Below, in pieces: positions 8,150-17,856 of a stretch of 64,000 bases of DNA. Below the pieces are notes generated by a model that saw only the letters and a list, made by a program, of their open reading frames with translations, had not been told where the DNA came from and did not search any database. Position 1 is the stretch's first letter; each line of letters begins with the position of its first letter. Origin of the DNA: Crenobacter oryzisoli (GTDB lineage: Bacteria > Pseudomonadota > Gammaproteobacteria > Burkholderiales > Chromobacteriaceae); the NCBI RefSeq assembly GCF_030385785.1, contig NZ_JAUEDK010000003.1, forward strand, positions 143,389-207,388, in the 5' to 3' direction. A program made the position numbers and the translations under genes.

Positions 8150-8401
8150 TCAGTGCAGGCCGGCACGGGACAGGAAGCGCAGATAACCGACGCCTTCCAG
8201 CCAGAAGCCGCCGTCGGCCAGCGGGGTCGCCTCTTCGAGCTCGCCGACCGTCAGCACCAGATCCTGACCTTCGACCCTTGCCTGCAATGCCACGTCGTCG
8301 TCGTCGGCGAAATCGGTGTCATCGAAGCGAAAGTCGAGGCTGACAAACTGGTTGTTCACCTGTATGTAGTCCGCCTGATTCAGCAAATGCAGAATATCCA
8401 T
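8150..8401 (-). CDS. Hypothetical 83-aa acidic protein
   Basis: I do not recognise this protein. ATG 8401 has a strong AGGAGGG eight bases upstream, and the gene is followed by a hairpin, so it looks real. It starts MDILHLLNQADYIQVNNQFV and contains an acidic run FDDTDFADDDD, then short alternating hydrophobic stretches (LVLTVGELEEA) that suggest beta strands. No signal peptide, membrane segment or cysteine is present. It is probably a small soluble cytosolic protein. Confidence 0.65.
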   Translation of the reverse strand: MDILHLLNQADYIQVNNQFVSLDFRFDDTDFADDDDVALQARVEGQDLVLTVGELEEATPLADGGFWLEGVGYLRFLSRAGLH

Positions 8402-8461
8402 GGCACGACCCTCCTCCGCAACAACGACGGTGGCAAGACACGGCAACGGCGCCGTGATAGT

Positions 8462-8565
8462 GAGCCTCTGACAAAACCTCCTTGGCCTGTACCGCTGCGT
8501 TGTCGCAATCGCTGCGACCGCACGCCAGACCAAGACTGAGAGTCACGGGACTTTGTCAGCCGCTC
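8462..8565. repeat. Foldable inverted-repeat element, about 104 bp
   Basis: GAGCCTCTGACAAA at 8462 and the reverse complement of 8549-8565 (GAGCGGCTGACAAAGTC) match except in a few positions. Inner pairs CTTGG/CCAAG and GTCGCA/TGCGAC (around 8505-8520) let most of it fold as one long hairpin. No target duplication is visible. It lies just upstream of the 83-aa gene and could be an old MITE or a structured leader. Confidence 0.4.
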
Positions 8566-8612
8566 TTGGAGCCTACCCACGCCCTTTTAGATTAGAAATC
8601 GGGAACAGGCTC

Positions 8613-9287
8613 TTACAACCAGCCACGCTCGGCGAACGACTCGGCGTGCCCGGCGGTCACGATGAAGTGATCCAGTAACCGGATATCAACCAATTCAAGC
8701 GCCGCCTTCAGCGTGGCGGTCAATGCACGGTCGGCTGCCGAAGCCTCCGGACAGCCGCCTGGGTGGTTGTGTGCCACGATCATCGCCGCAGCGTTGTGCA
8801 ACAAGGCGCGTCGCACTATCTCGCGGGGATAGACCCGGGTTTCACTGACCGACCCCTGTGCTACTTCTTCGACAGCGATGATGCGATTTTGTGCCGTAAG
8901 AAACAGCACCATAAATACCTCGACCTCGCGCCGCCCTATCGTCCAACGCAGGTAGTCGCGCACGGCCTCAGGGCTCGACAGGGCATCGGGCGCCTGCAGT
9001 TCTTCGGCCAACACCCGCCGCGCCAGCTCCTTCACTGCCATGAACTGCGCATACTTGGCAGGCCCCAGCCCGCGCCGCGCCGAAAAGTCCTGTACGCTGG
9101 CCGAAAACAAGGCACCTAATGAGCCGAAATCGGCGACCAGCTCGCGTGCCATGTCCACCGCCGACAGGCCGGGCAGTCCGGTACGCAGGAAAATGGCCAG
9201 CAGCTCGGCGTCGGACAACGCCACCGCGCCACGGGCCAACAGTTTTTCACGTGGCCGTTCGTCTTGCGGCCACTCTGCAATCGACAT
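8613..9287 (-). CDS. radC: RadC family JAB/JAMM protein
   Basis: A 224-aa RadC (YeeS/RadC) protein. Residues 1-90 hold the helix-hairpin-helix-like part (ARGAVALSDAELLAIFLRTG and GLGPAKYAQFMAVKELARR). The C-terminal JAMM domain shows VAHNHPGG with later Ser and Asp (SAADRALT), the predicted zinc site. It ends ESFAERGWL, the usual family C-terminus, so it is complete. ATG 9287 follows GGGGGA. The true biochemical role is unsettled; a direct DNA-repair role was withdrawn for E. coli RadC. It is divergent from coaBC, a common pairing. Confidence 0.93.
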   Translation of the reverse strand: MSIAEWPQDERPREKLLARGAVALSDAELLAIFLRTGLPGLSAVDMARELVADFGSLGALFSASVQDFSARRGLGPAKYAQFMAVKELARRVLAEELQAPDALSSPEAVRDYLRWTIGRREVEVFMVLFLTAQNRIIAVEEVAQGSVSETRVYPREIVRRALLHNAAAMIVAHNHPGGCPEASAADRALTATLKAALELVDIRLLDHFIVTAGHAESFAERGWL

Positions 9288-9489
9288 CTCGTCCCCCTTA
9301 GACTTGCTATAGCACCGCGCACCACCCCGCCGCCATGACAAAATCGTAAACATTTGTAAATTCAGCCGTTATAGACTACGGAATCGATTCGTTCCAGAGT
9401 ACGGCTGGTCGCTTCGGCTGACCTCGGCGGCCCGAATCCGCTACACTTTACCCCGTTCTCACACAGCCCCTCGTGGCAGGAAGGCCCGC

Positions 9490-10677
9490 ATGACCTCGCG
9501 TCGGATTCTCCTTGGCGTCACCGGCGGCATCGCCGCATACAAGTCGGCCGAACTGGTCCGGCTCCTGAAGAAGGCCGGTCACGAAGTCGAGGTGGTGATG
9601 AGCGAGTCGGCCGAGCGTTTCGTCACGCCGGTCACCTTCCAGGCGCTGTCGGGCAACGCGGTGTTCACCAGCGTATGGGACCCGCGCACCGACAACGCGA
9701 TGGGCCACATCGAGCTGTCGCGCCGTGCAGACGTGTTCCTGATCGCACCGGCCACCGCCGACATGCTGTTCAAGATCGCCCATGGCGCCTGCGACGACCT
9801 GATCTCGACGCTGGCCGCAGCGCGCACCTGCCCGCTGGTGGTCGCGCCGGCGATGAACAAGCAGATGTGGCAGAACCCGGCCAACCAGCGCAACGTGGCG
9901 CAGCTGATCGCCGACGGCGTGCAGGTGTTCGGCCCGGCCGCCGGCGAGCAGGCCTGCGGCGAGGTCGGCGACGGTCGCATGCTGGAGCCGGAGGACATCG
10001 TGGACCTGCTCGACGGCGTGTTCACCGAGAAGCGCCTGGCCGGCCAGACGGTGCTGATGACCGCCGGCCCCACCTTCGAACCGATCGACCCGGTGCGTGG
10101 CATCACCAACATCAGCTCGGGCAAGATGGGCTACGCGCTGGCGCGCGCCTGCCGCGACGCCGGTGCCGACGTGGTGCTGGTATCCGGCCCGACCGCATTG
10201 CCGCCGCCGGTCGGCGTGCGCACCATCCCAGTCACCACCGCCCTGGAAATGCACGAGGCGGTGCTGGCCGAAGTGGGCCGCTGTTCGGTATTCATCGGTG
10301 TGGCGGCGGTGGCCGACTACCGCGTGGTGAACCGCGCCGAGCACAAGATCAAGAAGGAGGGCCACGAGGCGCCGGTGATCGAGCTGGTCGAGAACCCCGA
10401 CATCCTCGCCTTCGTCGCCAACCTGCCGAACGCGCCGTTCTGCGTCGGCTTCGCCGCCGAGAGCCAGAACCTGCTCGAGTTCGCCGACGCCAAGCGCCGC
10501 CGCAAGAAGGTACCGCTGTTGGTCGCCAACCTTGCACAGCAGGCGATGGGCAGCGACGTCAACGACGTGGTGCTGCTCGACGATGCCGGCACCTATCCAC
10601 TGCCTGCCGCCGACAAGCGCGAGGTGGCGCACGCGATCGTGCGGCATCTGGCCGCCCGCCTCGCCGCACGCCGCTGA
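9490..10677 (+). CDS. coaBC: Bifunctional phosphopantothenoylcysteine decarboxylase/synthetase
   Basis: CoaBC carries out two successive steps of coenzyme A synthesis. The 395-aa protein has the N-terminal flavin-dependent CoaC half: GVTGGIAAYKS, the catalytic His in GHIELSRRAD, PAMNKQMW, and the reductive Cys in ACGEVGDGRM near residue 158. The C-terminal CoaB half begins near residue 185 with TAGPTFEPIDPVRGITN and carries KIKKE and the VANLAQQAMGSD segment. AGGAAGG lies ten bases before ATG 9490. dut follows, as in many proteobacteria, but a perfect hairpin separates them. Confidence 0.97.
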   Translation: MTSRRILLGVTGGIAAYKSAELVRLLKKAGHEVEVVMSESAERFVTPVTFQALSGNAVFTSVWDPRTDNAMGHIELSRRADVFLIAPATADMLFKIAHGACDDLISTLAAARTCPLVVAPAMNKQMWQNPANQRNVAQLIADGVQVFGPAAGEQACGEVGDGRMLEPEDIVDLLDGVFTEKRLAGQTVLMTAGPTFEPIDPVRGITNISSGKMGYALARACRDAGADVVLVSGPTALPPPVGVRTIPVTTALEMHEAVLAEVGRCSVFIGVAAVADYRVVNRAEHKIKKEGHEAPVIELVENPDILAFVANLPNAPFCVGFAAESQNLLEFADAKRRRKKVPLLVANLAQQAMGSDVNDVVLLDDAGTYPLPAADKREVAHAIVRHLAARLAARR

Positions 10678-10801
10678 GCGCCGCAGGCCTGCCCTCCCGG
10701 CGTTGCTGCGCAGTACAACTTAATACGGCCTACGACAGCGCGACAGGCGGGACCGCTTCGCCGGACTTGACCAGCGACGCTTGAAACCGACCCCATTAAT
10801 G

Positions 10802-10840
10802 GTTCGGCCAACCTTTCAAGGTTGGCCGAACTGTGTTTTT
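10802..10840 (+). terminator. Intrinsic terminator after coaBC
   Basis: GTTCGGCCAACCTT (10802-10815) pairs perfectly with AAGGTTGGCCGAAC (10818-10831), followed by TGTGTTTTT. It lies just 20 bases before dut, so dut expression needs read-through or a promoter inside this short gap. The core TTGGCCGAAC recurs in the mdfA terminator. Confidence 0.85.
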
Positions 10841-10859
10841 AGCAAGGAATATACAAGCC

Positions 10860-11312
10860 ATGAAACCGACCGTAGACGTCAAGATCCTCGACCACCGCCT
10901 GAAGGACAACCTGCCCGAGTACGCCACCCCGGGCTCGGCCGGCCTCGACCTACGTGCCGCCGTCGATGCCGAACTGGTGATCGAGCCGGGACAGACCACA
11001 CTGGTGCCGACCGGCATCGCCATCCACATCGAGGACCCGGCACTGGCAGCGATGATCCTGCCACGCTCTGGCCTGGGCCACAAACACGGCATCGTATTGG
11101 GCAACCTGGTCGGGCTGATCGATTCAGACTACCAGGGCCAGCTGTTCGTGTCGGTATGGAACCGCGGCGACAAGCCGTTCGTGTTGCCGCCGCTCGAGCG
11201 CATCGCGCAGATGATCATCGTGCCGGTGGTGCAGGTCGACTTCAACGTGGTCGAGGAGTTCGGTGAGAGCGAGCGCGGTGCCGGCGGCTTCGGCAGCACC
11301 GGCACCAAGTAA
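10860..11312 (+). CDS. dut: dUTP diphosphatase
   Basis: Dut hydrolyses dUTP to dUMP, keeping uracil out of DNA and supplying the dTMP precursor. The 150-aa trimeric-type protein shows the motifs in order: [40 protein letters not shown], and [10 protein letters not shown]. The C-terminal glycine-rich motif is [10 protein letters not shown]. Length and sequence closely follow E. coli Dut. ATG 10860 gives the family N-terminus [10 protein letters not shown]; an upstream GTG at 10833 would add nine residues inside the tail of the terminator and is unlikely. Confidence 0.97.
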   Translation: MKPTVDVKILDHRLKDNLPEYATPGSAGLDLRAAVDAELVIEPGQTTLVPTGIAIHIEDPALAAMILPRSGLGHKHGIVLGNLVGLIDSDYQGQLFVSVWNRGDKPFVLPPLERIAQMIIVPVVQVDFNVVEEFGESERGAGGFGSTGTK

Positions 11313-11686
11313 CAGTCTCCTTGGCATTGCCAGCGGCCCTGCACACCTGACCAAGGCCACTTCGTTGGGTCTTGTTAGCAACACCTAGCCCCACGTCACA
11401 CCCAGATGCCCCGCCCCTCCGGCGGGGCGTTGTCGTTTCCAATCTCACCAATAGTCACGCGGGCGACCATTTCACCAAAAGAATCTTTAATTTATTTACA
11501 TATAAGCATTTACAAATTGTTACAAGGCCTCCCCCCCGCTTTCCACTAGAGTAACGCCTCAAATTTCTTAAAACACCGCAAAAAACGCTGAATTTATCCA
11601 TCATATCAGCAACTTAGCGGGCACACTGGCTCAAACAACGATCGGGACACAATCCCGACCGCGGTAGGAGACCAGAGGAGAGGACC
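11313..11686. other. Intergenic region: dut terminator and permease promoter zone
   Basis: GCCCCGCC (11408-11415) pairs with GGCGGGGC (11421-11428), which probably terminates dut. Bases 11460-11600 are AT-rich, with TTTACATATAAGCATTTACA and neighbours, and likely hold the permease promoter. CGGGACACAATCCCG near 11643 is a small hairpin in the leader. No gene is seen. Confidence 0.55.
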
Positions 11687-13318
11687 ATGAACCATCACAC
11701 ACACCGCAGCATCGGCGCCTGGCCGCTGATGATGACCGGACTCGGCTCGATCATCGGATCGGGCTGGCTGTTCGGCGCCTGGAAGGCCGCGATGATCGCC
11801 GGGCCGGCCGCCATCTTCGCCTGGGTCATCGGCATGCTGGTGATTCTGGCCATCGCACTGAGTTATGTCGAACTGGGCGTGATGTTCCCGGAATCGGGCG
11901 GCATGGTGCGCTATGCTCGCTACTCGCACGGCTCGCTGGTCGGTTTCATCGCCGCCTGGGCCAACTGGATCGCCATCGTCTCGGTGATCCCGGTCGAAGC
12001 CGAGGCGTCGATCCAGTACATGAGCTCCTGGCCGTGGGCCTGGGCACAGGCACTGTGCGCGCATGACGAGCTGACCCCCCCGGGCCTCGCTCTCGCAGCA
12101 GTCCTGGTGATCGTGTACTTCCTGCTCAACTACTGGGGCGTGAAGCTGTTTGCCAAGGCCAACTCGCTGATCACCCTGTTCAAACTGGCCATCCCGGCGC
12201 TGACCGCCGTCGCACTGATCACCAGCGGCTTCCACACCGGCAACTTCCACGCGGCCGAACACGGTGGCTTCGCGCCGTTCGGCTGGTCGGCAGTGCTGAC
12301 CGCAGTCGCCACCAGCGGTATCGTGTTCAGCTTCAACGGCTTCCAGAGCCCGATCAACCTGGCAGGCGAAGTGCGCAATCCGGCACGCAGCATCCCGTTC
12401 GCGGTGGTGTTCTCCATCCTGCTCTCCGCGGTGATCTATGTGCTGCTGCAGGTCGCCTTCGTCGGCAGCCTGTCGCCCGAGGCGCTGGCGAAGGGCTGGA
12501 GCCACCTCAACTTCAGCTCGCCGTTCGCGCAGCTGGCGCTGGCGTTGAACCTGAACTGGCTGTGCCTGGTGCTGTACCTCGACGCCTTCGTCAGCCCGAG
12601 CGGCACCGGCTCCACCTACATGGCCACCACCGCGCGGATGATCTACGCGATGGAGAAAAACGGCACCATGCCGGCCTGCTTCGGCCGCCTGCACCCACTC
12701 TACAACGTGCCGCGCCCGGCCATGTGGTTCAACCTGCTGATCTCCTTCGTGTTCCTGTTCTTCTTCCGCGGCTGGGGCTCGCTGGCTGCGGTGATCTCGG
12801 TCGCGACGGTGATCTCCTACCTGACCGGGCCGGTCAGCACCATGGCGCTGCGCCGCGCTGCGCCGGAGCTGCCGCGTCCGCTGCGCGTGCCGGGCATCGG
12901 CGCAATCTCGGCCTTCGCCTTCGTGTGCGCCTCGCTGGTGCTGTATTGGGCGCGCTGGCCCTTAACCGGTCAGATCATCATCCTGATGGCCTTCGCCCTG
13001 CCGATCTACGCCTACTACCAGGCCAAGGCCGGTTGGCCGAACTTCGCGCGCGACTGGCGTGCCACCCGCTGGTTGGTGGTCTATCTGCTGGCGATGGCCG
13101 CCGTGTCCTACTTCGGCAGCCGCGAGTTCGGCGGCACCGGCGCGATCCCGTTCGGCTGGGACATGGGCCTGGTCGCGCTGCTGGCGCTGGGCTTCTTCCG
13201 CTGGGGCGTCGCCAGTGGCTGGCGCACCGAATTCCTCGCCGAGGCGCATCCGCTGCCCGAAGAGGAAACTGCTCCGGCCACCGAGCCGGCACCGCGCCTG
13301 GCTGGCCAGCGCGCCTGA
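11687..13318 (+). CDS. APC superfamily amino-acid permease
   Basis: A 543-aa inner-membrane secondary transporter with about 12-14 hydrophobic segments. The start RSIGAWPLMMTGLGSIIGSG carries the APC substrate-backbone motif (GSIIGSGW) in TM1, and SPINLAGEVRNPARSIP is the conserved TM6 region. It resembles the aspartate:proton symporter branch (B. subtilis YveA type), but the substrate is not readable from sequence. The C-terminus ends in an acidic, Pro-rich tail (PEEETAPATEPAP). The start has AGAGGAGAGG upstream. It is monocistronic, with a terminator at 13337-13364. Confidence 0.85.
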   Translation: MNHHTHRSIGAWPLMMTGLGSIIGSGWLFGAWKAAMIAGPAAIFAWVIGMLVILAIALSYVELGVMFPESGGMVRYARYSHGSLVGFIAAWANWIAIVSVIPVEAEASIQYMSSWPWAWAQALCAHDELTPPGLALAAVLVIVYFLLNYWGVKLFAKANSLITLFKLAIPALTAVALITSGFHTGNFHAAEHGGFAPFGWSAVLTAVATSGIVFSFNGFQSPINLAGEVRNPARSIPFAVVFSILLSAVIYVLLQVAFVGSLSPEALAKGWSHLNFSSPFAQLALALNLNWLCLVLYLDAFVSPSGTGSTYMATTARMIYAMEKNGTMPACFGRLHPLYNVPRPAMWFNLLISFVFLFFFRGWGSLAAVISVATVISYLTGPVSTMALRRAAPELPRPLRVPGIGAISAFAFVCASLVLYWARWPLTGQIIILMAFALPIYAYYQAKAGWPNFARDWRATRWLVVYLLAMAAVSYFGSREFGGTGAIPFGWDMGLVALLALGFFRWGVASGWRTEFLAEAHPLPEEETAPATEPAPRLAGQRA

Positions 13319-13336
13319 GCCCTCCCCATCCCCTGC

Positions 13337-13364
13337 AACGCCCGTCCTCGCGACGGGCGTTTTT
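13337..13364 (+). terminator. Intrinsic terminator of the APC permease
   Basis: AACGCCCGTC pairs with GACGGGCGTT around CTCGC and is followed by TTTT. Confidence 0.9.
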
Positions 13365-13516
13365 GCATCCACCTTCCGCTCGGACCGATTTGCCATATGC
13401 ATGGCATCAGGCGGCATTGGACGAGCCACATTGGCACGCCATATAAAACTGCCTCTACCTGAAGCATTCAGAGGTCCCCTACTCGGCCGACCTTGCCTTC
13501 CTCACGGAGATAGTCC

Positions 13517-14632
13517 ATGTCCACGCTCGACCCGATCACGCTGCGCCGTCACGGCACCGGCCTGATCGCCGCTGACCCGGCCCGCTCGGCCGGCGGCTAC
13601 ACCCTGTTCGCCCCGCAAACCGCCGGTGGCCGCGCCTTCCTGATCGACGCCGACGGCCGCGACGTCCACCAGTGGCAGCTGCCCCACCGCCCCGGCCGCG
13701 ACGCGGTGCTGCTGCCCAACGGCAACCTCGGCTACAACGGCAACCACCCCGACTCGCCCGATCTGTTCTCCGGCTGGGCGGTCTGGCACGGCGGCGCCTT
13801 CGCCGAGGTCACCCCGGACGGCGAGACCGTCTGGGAGCATACCGACCCCTACCACCATCACGACGCGCAATGGCTGCCGAACGGCCACCTGCTCTACAGT
13901 ACCGTCGAGCCGCTGCCGGCCGCCATCGCCGCGCAGATCCAGGGCGGCATCCCCGGCAGCGAGGCACCAGGCGGGGTGATCTACGCCGACGTGATCAAGG
14001 AAGTGGACCGCGAGGGCCGCACGCAGTGGGAGTGGCGCAGCTGGGAACACCTCGCCCCGGCCGACTACCCGCTGCACCCGGTCTTCGAGCGCTACCACTG
14101 GCCGATGTGCAACGCGGTTACCCCAGCCAGCAACGGCAAGGTGCTGCTCAGCCTGCGCAGCGTCGGCAGCGTGATCGCCATCGACAAGCACACCGACGCG
14201 GTACTGTGGCGCCTCGGCAGCGACATCGTTGCCCAGCAGCACTGCCCGAGCGAACTGGCCAACGGCCACGTGCTGGTCTTCGACAACGGCAGCTTCCGTC
14301 CGCATCAGTCGATGCCGCACTCGCGCATCATCGAAGTCGATCCGGTCAGCAAGACCATCGTCTGGCAGTACAAGGACACCCCGGGCTACGCCTTCTACAG
14401 CCCGTTCATGGGCGGCGCACAGCGACTTGCCAATGGCAACACCTTCATCACCGAGTCCAACTTCGGCCGGCTGTTCGAGGTGACCCCGGCCGGCGAGGTA
14501 GTGTGGGAATACATCATCCCCCACTTCGCCGAATACCCGGACGAAGCGGCGCGCGCCTACCTGCCAGGCGCCACCAACGGCGTGTTCCGCGCGCACCGCT
14601 ACGCGGCGAACGAGATTCCGTGGCTGCGCTGA
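13517..14632 (+). CDS. Arylsulfotransferase-like (ASST/Arylsulfotran_2) protein
   Basis: A 371-aa protein resembling the aryl-sulfate sulfotransferase beta-propeller family. It shows repeated blade motifs: FLIDADGRDVHQWQLP, LLPNGNLGYNG, WEHTDPYHHHDAQWLPNGHL, LWRLGSDIVAQQHCPSELAN, IVWQYKDTPGY and RLANGNTFITESNFGRLFEV. The paired His and Arg residues (HHHD, RYHW) are compatible with the sulfate-transfer site. No signal peptide is visible, whereas classic bacterial ASST is periplasmic, so it may be a cytosolic relative of unknown substrate. GGAGA precedes ATG 13517. Convergent with sdaA across a shared terminator. Confidence 0.72.
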   Translation: MSTLDPITLRRHGTGLIAADPARSAGGYTLFAPQTAGGRAFLIDADGRDVHQWQLPHRPGRDAVLLPNGNLGYNGNHPDSPDLFSGWAVWHGGAFAEVTPDGETVWEHTDPYHHHDAQWLPNGHLLYSTVEPLPAAIAAQIQGGIPGSEAPGGVIYADVIKEVDREGRTQWEWRSWEHLAPADYPLHPVFERYHWPMCNAVTPASNGKVLLSLRSVGSVIAIDKHTDAVLWRLGSDIVAQQHCPSELANGHVLVFDNGSFRPHQSMPHSRIIEVDPVSKTIVWQYKDTPGYAFYSPFMGGAQRLANGNTFITESNFGRLFEVTPAGEVVWEYIIPHFAEYPDEAARAYLPGATNGVFRAHRYAANEIPWLR

Positions 14633-14649
14633 GCGAGCCGTCCAGACGC

Positions 14650-14677
14650 AAAAAGCCCTGCCGAAGCGGGGCTTTTT
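14650..14677. terminator. Bidirectional terminator between arylsulfotransferase-like gene and sdaA
   Basis: AAAAAGCCC and GGGGCTTTTT form a stem with one T-G pair. A T-run follows in both directions. Confidence 0.88.
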
Positions 14678-14697
14678 ACTATCCAGCGTTGAACGGT

Positions 14698-16083
<1,386 letters not shown>

Positions 16084-16198
16084 TGTGGGGTCCCCTGCCA
16101 AATCTAATTTTTTGCGTCTACTTACTGCTGTAGACAGCCTTTGTCATCACTGATTCAGCGCGAACAAAGCCGACAGGACACGACCGTTCACTGAAGAG

Positions 16199-16291
16199 AA
16201 GCGCCTTGCCACGAATCCAACGAAAAGCACGAAAGCCGCCGACAGTTTGCCTTCATGTTCTTGCTAGGGTTTCATGGCAAACAAGGCGCTT
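16199..16291. other. Imperfect inverted repeat between sdaA and dtd
   Basis: AAGCGCCTTGCCA (16199-16211) faces TGGCAAACAAGGCGCTT (16275-16291) with a four-base interruption in the right arm. The 60 bases between show no gene. It could be a terminator-like structure for dtd, or a small mobile remnant. The evidence is weak. Confidence 0.3.
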
Positions 16292-16352
16292 CGCTTGCGC
16301 GCTAGAGCGGCGTGAAGGCCGGGTTGTCAGCGGAACGAGCTCGGCATGAACC

Positions 16353-16805
16353 TCACTCGGGTGCTCGGCTGTCGAGCCAGATGGTGACCGGGCCGTCGTT
16401 GACGAGCGCCACTTGCATGTCGGCGCCGAACACGCCGGTCGGCACCGGTCGCGCCAGCGTGGCGGACAGCGCGGACACGAAGCGGTCGAACAGCGGCTGT
16501 GATAGCTCCGGACGGGCGGCACGGCTGTACGAGGGCCGGTTGCCCTTCTTCACGCTGGCGAACAGGGTGAACTGGCTGACCGCCAGCACCTCGGCACCGA
16601 CATCGAGCGCCGAGCAGTTCATCACGCCGCCCTCATCATTGAAAATGCGCAGCTGGCTGATCTTGCGCACCAGCCAGTCGATGTCGGCGTCGCCATCGGG
16701 CTCTTCGATCCCGACCAGCAGCAGCAGCCCGGCACCGATCGCGCCGACCACCTCATCGTCCACCGTCACGCTCGCCTCGCGCACCCGCTGCACCAGCACC
16801 CGCAT
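16353..16805 (-). CDS. dtd: D-aminoacyl-tRNA deacylase
   Basis: Dtd hydrolyses D-amino acids (and glycine) mischarged on tRNA. The 150-aa cytosolic dimeric-type protein starts [16 protein letters not shown] and carries the two active-site motifs: SQFTLFA near residue 78 and [11 protein letters not shown] near the C-terminus (the cross-subunit Gly-Pro motif). Length is standard. AGGAG sits directly against ATG 16811 but six bases before ATG 16805, so 16805 is the proper start. It is divergent from yaaA, with about 100 bases between. Confidence 0.95.
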   Translation of the reverse strand: MRVLVQRVREASVTVDDEVVGAIGAGLLLLVGIEEPDGDADIDWLVRKISQLRIFNDEGGVMNCSALDVGAEVLAVSQFTLFASVKKGNRPSYSRAARPELSQPLFDRFVSALSATLARPVPTGVFGADMQVALVNDGPVTIWLDSRAPE

Positions 16806-16903
16806 CGCCATCTCCTGATGTTCTGAATCAGCGCCGCATTGTATCCAAGTCTGGCCGCAACGCCGCTACAATATGTGGCTATCGGACAAACGGAGACAAC
16901 AGC

Positions 16904-17683
16904 ATGCTGATGGTGATTTCACCGGCCAAGACGCTGGACTACGACACCCCGCCGGTGACCGACCGTCACAGCCAGCCGGATTTCCTCGAACACAGCGCCG
17001 AGCTGATCGACGTACTGCGCCAGAAGAGCCCGGCCGAGATCGGCAAGCTGATGAGCATCAGCGAGCCGCTGTCGGTGCTGAACGCCGGCCGCTACGACAG
17101 CTGGCACACTCCGTTCACCCCGGCCAACGCCAAGCAGGCGGTGCTCGCGTTCATGGGCGATGTGTATGAAGGTCTCGACGCAGCGACGCTGAACCCGGCA
17201 CAACTCGACTACCTGCAGCGCCACCTGCGCATCCTGTCGGGCCTCTATGGCGTGCTGCGCCCGCTCGACCTGATGCAGCCCTATCGTCTGGAAATGGGCA
17301 CCCGGCTCGCCAACCCGCGTGGCGCCAATCTCTACGCGTTCTGGGGCGACCTCGTCACCGACGAGCTGAACACCCGCCTCGCCGAGCAAGAAGAGCAGGT
17401 GCTGGTGAACCTCGCGTCCGACGAGTATTTCAAATCGGTGAAACCGAAGCGGCTGGCCGGCCGGTTGATCACTCCGGTGTTCCAGGACCTGAAAAACGGC
17501 CACTACAAGATCATCAGCTTCTATGCCAAGCGCGCGCGCGGCCTGATGGCGCGCTGGGCAGCAAAGCATGGCGCAACCACCCCAGATGCGCTGAAGGACT
17601 TCAACCTCGAGGGCTACGCGTTCGACAGCGAGGCATCGCAGGGCGATCACTGGGTGTTCCGCCGCGACCCGGCTTACCACTGA
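16904..17683 (+). CDS. yaaA: Peroxide stress protein YaaA (DUF328)
   Basis: YaaA family protein of 259 aa. In E. coli YaaA limits unincorporated iron under hydrogen peroxide stress. Family motifs: [16 protein letters not shown] at the N-terminus, then [27 protein letters not shown] and [12 protein letters not shown], and [27 protein letters not shown] and FNLEGYAFD come late. All are canonical. The product is cytosolic and DNA-binding in E. coli. It is monocistronic, ending at a hairpin at 17704-17745. It shares an intergenic promoter region with dtd. Confidence 0.95.
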   Translation: MLMVISPAKTLDYDTPPVTDRHSQPDFLEHSAELIDVLRQKSPAEIGKLMSISEPLSVLNAGRYDSWHTPFTPANAKQAVLAFMGDVYEGLDAATLNPAQLDYLQRHLRILSGLYGVLRPLDLMQPYRLEMGTRLANPRGANLYAFWGDLVTDELNTRLAEQEEQVLVNLASDEYFKSVKPKRLAGRLITPVFQDLKNGHYKIISFYAKRARGLMARWAAKHGATTPDALKDFNLEGYAFDSEASQGDHWVFRRDPAYH

Positions 17684-17703
17684 ACCATTTCGGAAACCCA
17701 TCG

Positions 17704-17745
17704 CATGGCGCTATACCCCGATCGGGATGGCGCCATGTCTGTTTT
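17704..17745 (+). terminator. Hairpin terminator of yaaA
   Basis: CATGGCGC (17704-17711) pairs with GCGCCATG (17730-17737), with further pairing inside, followed by TCTGTTTT. Confidence 0.7.
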
Positions 17746-17856
17746 ATGGGTCTGGATCGATACCCCATTCTTTTCTTGGAAAATATTTCCATTTTCCATA
17801 CAATCCGGACGCGGCCGCACTGGGCGGCTGTGCCTTTTTCCGGATCGTCACCCGCA

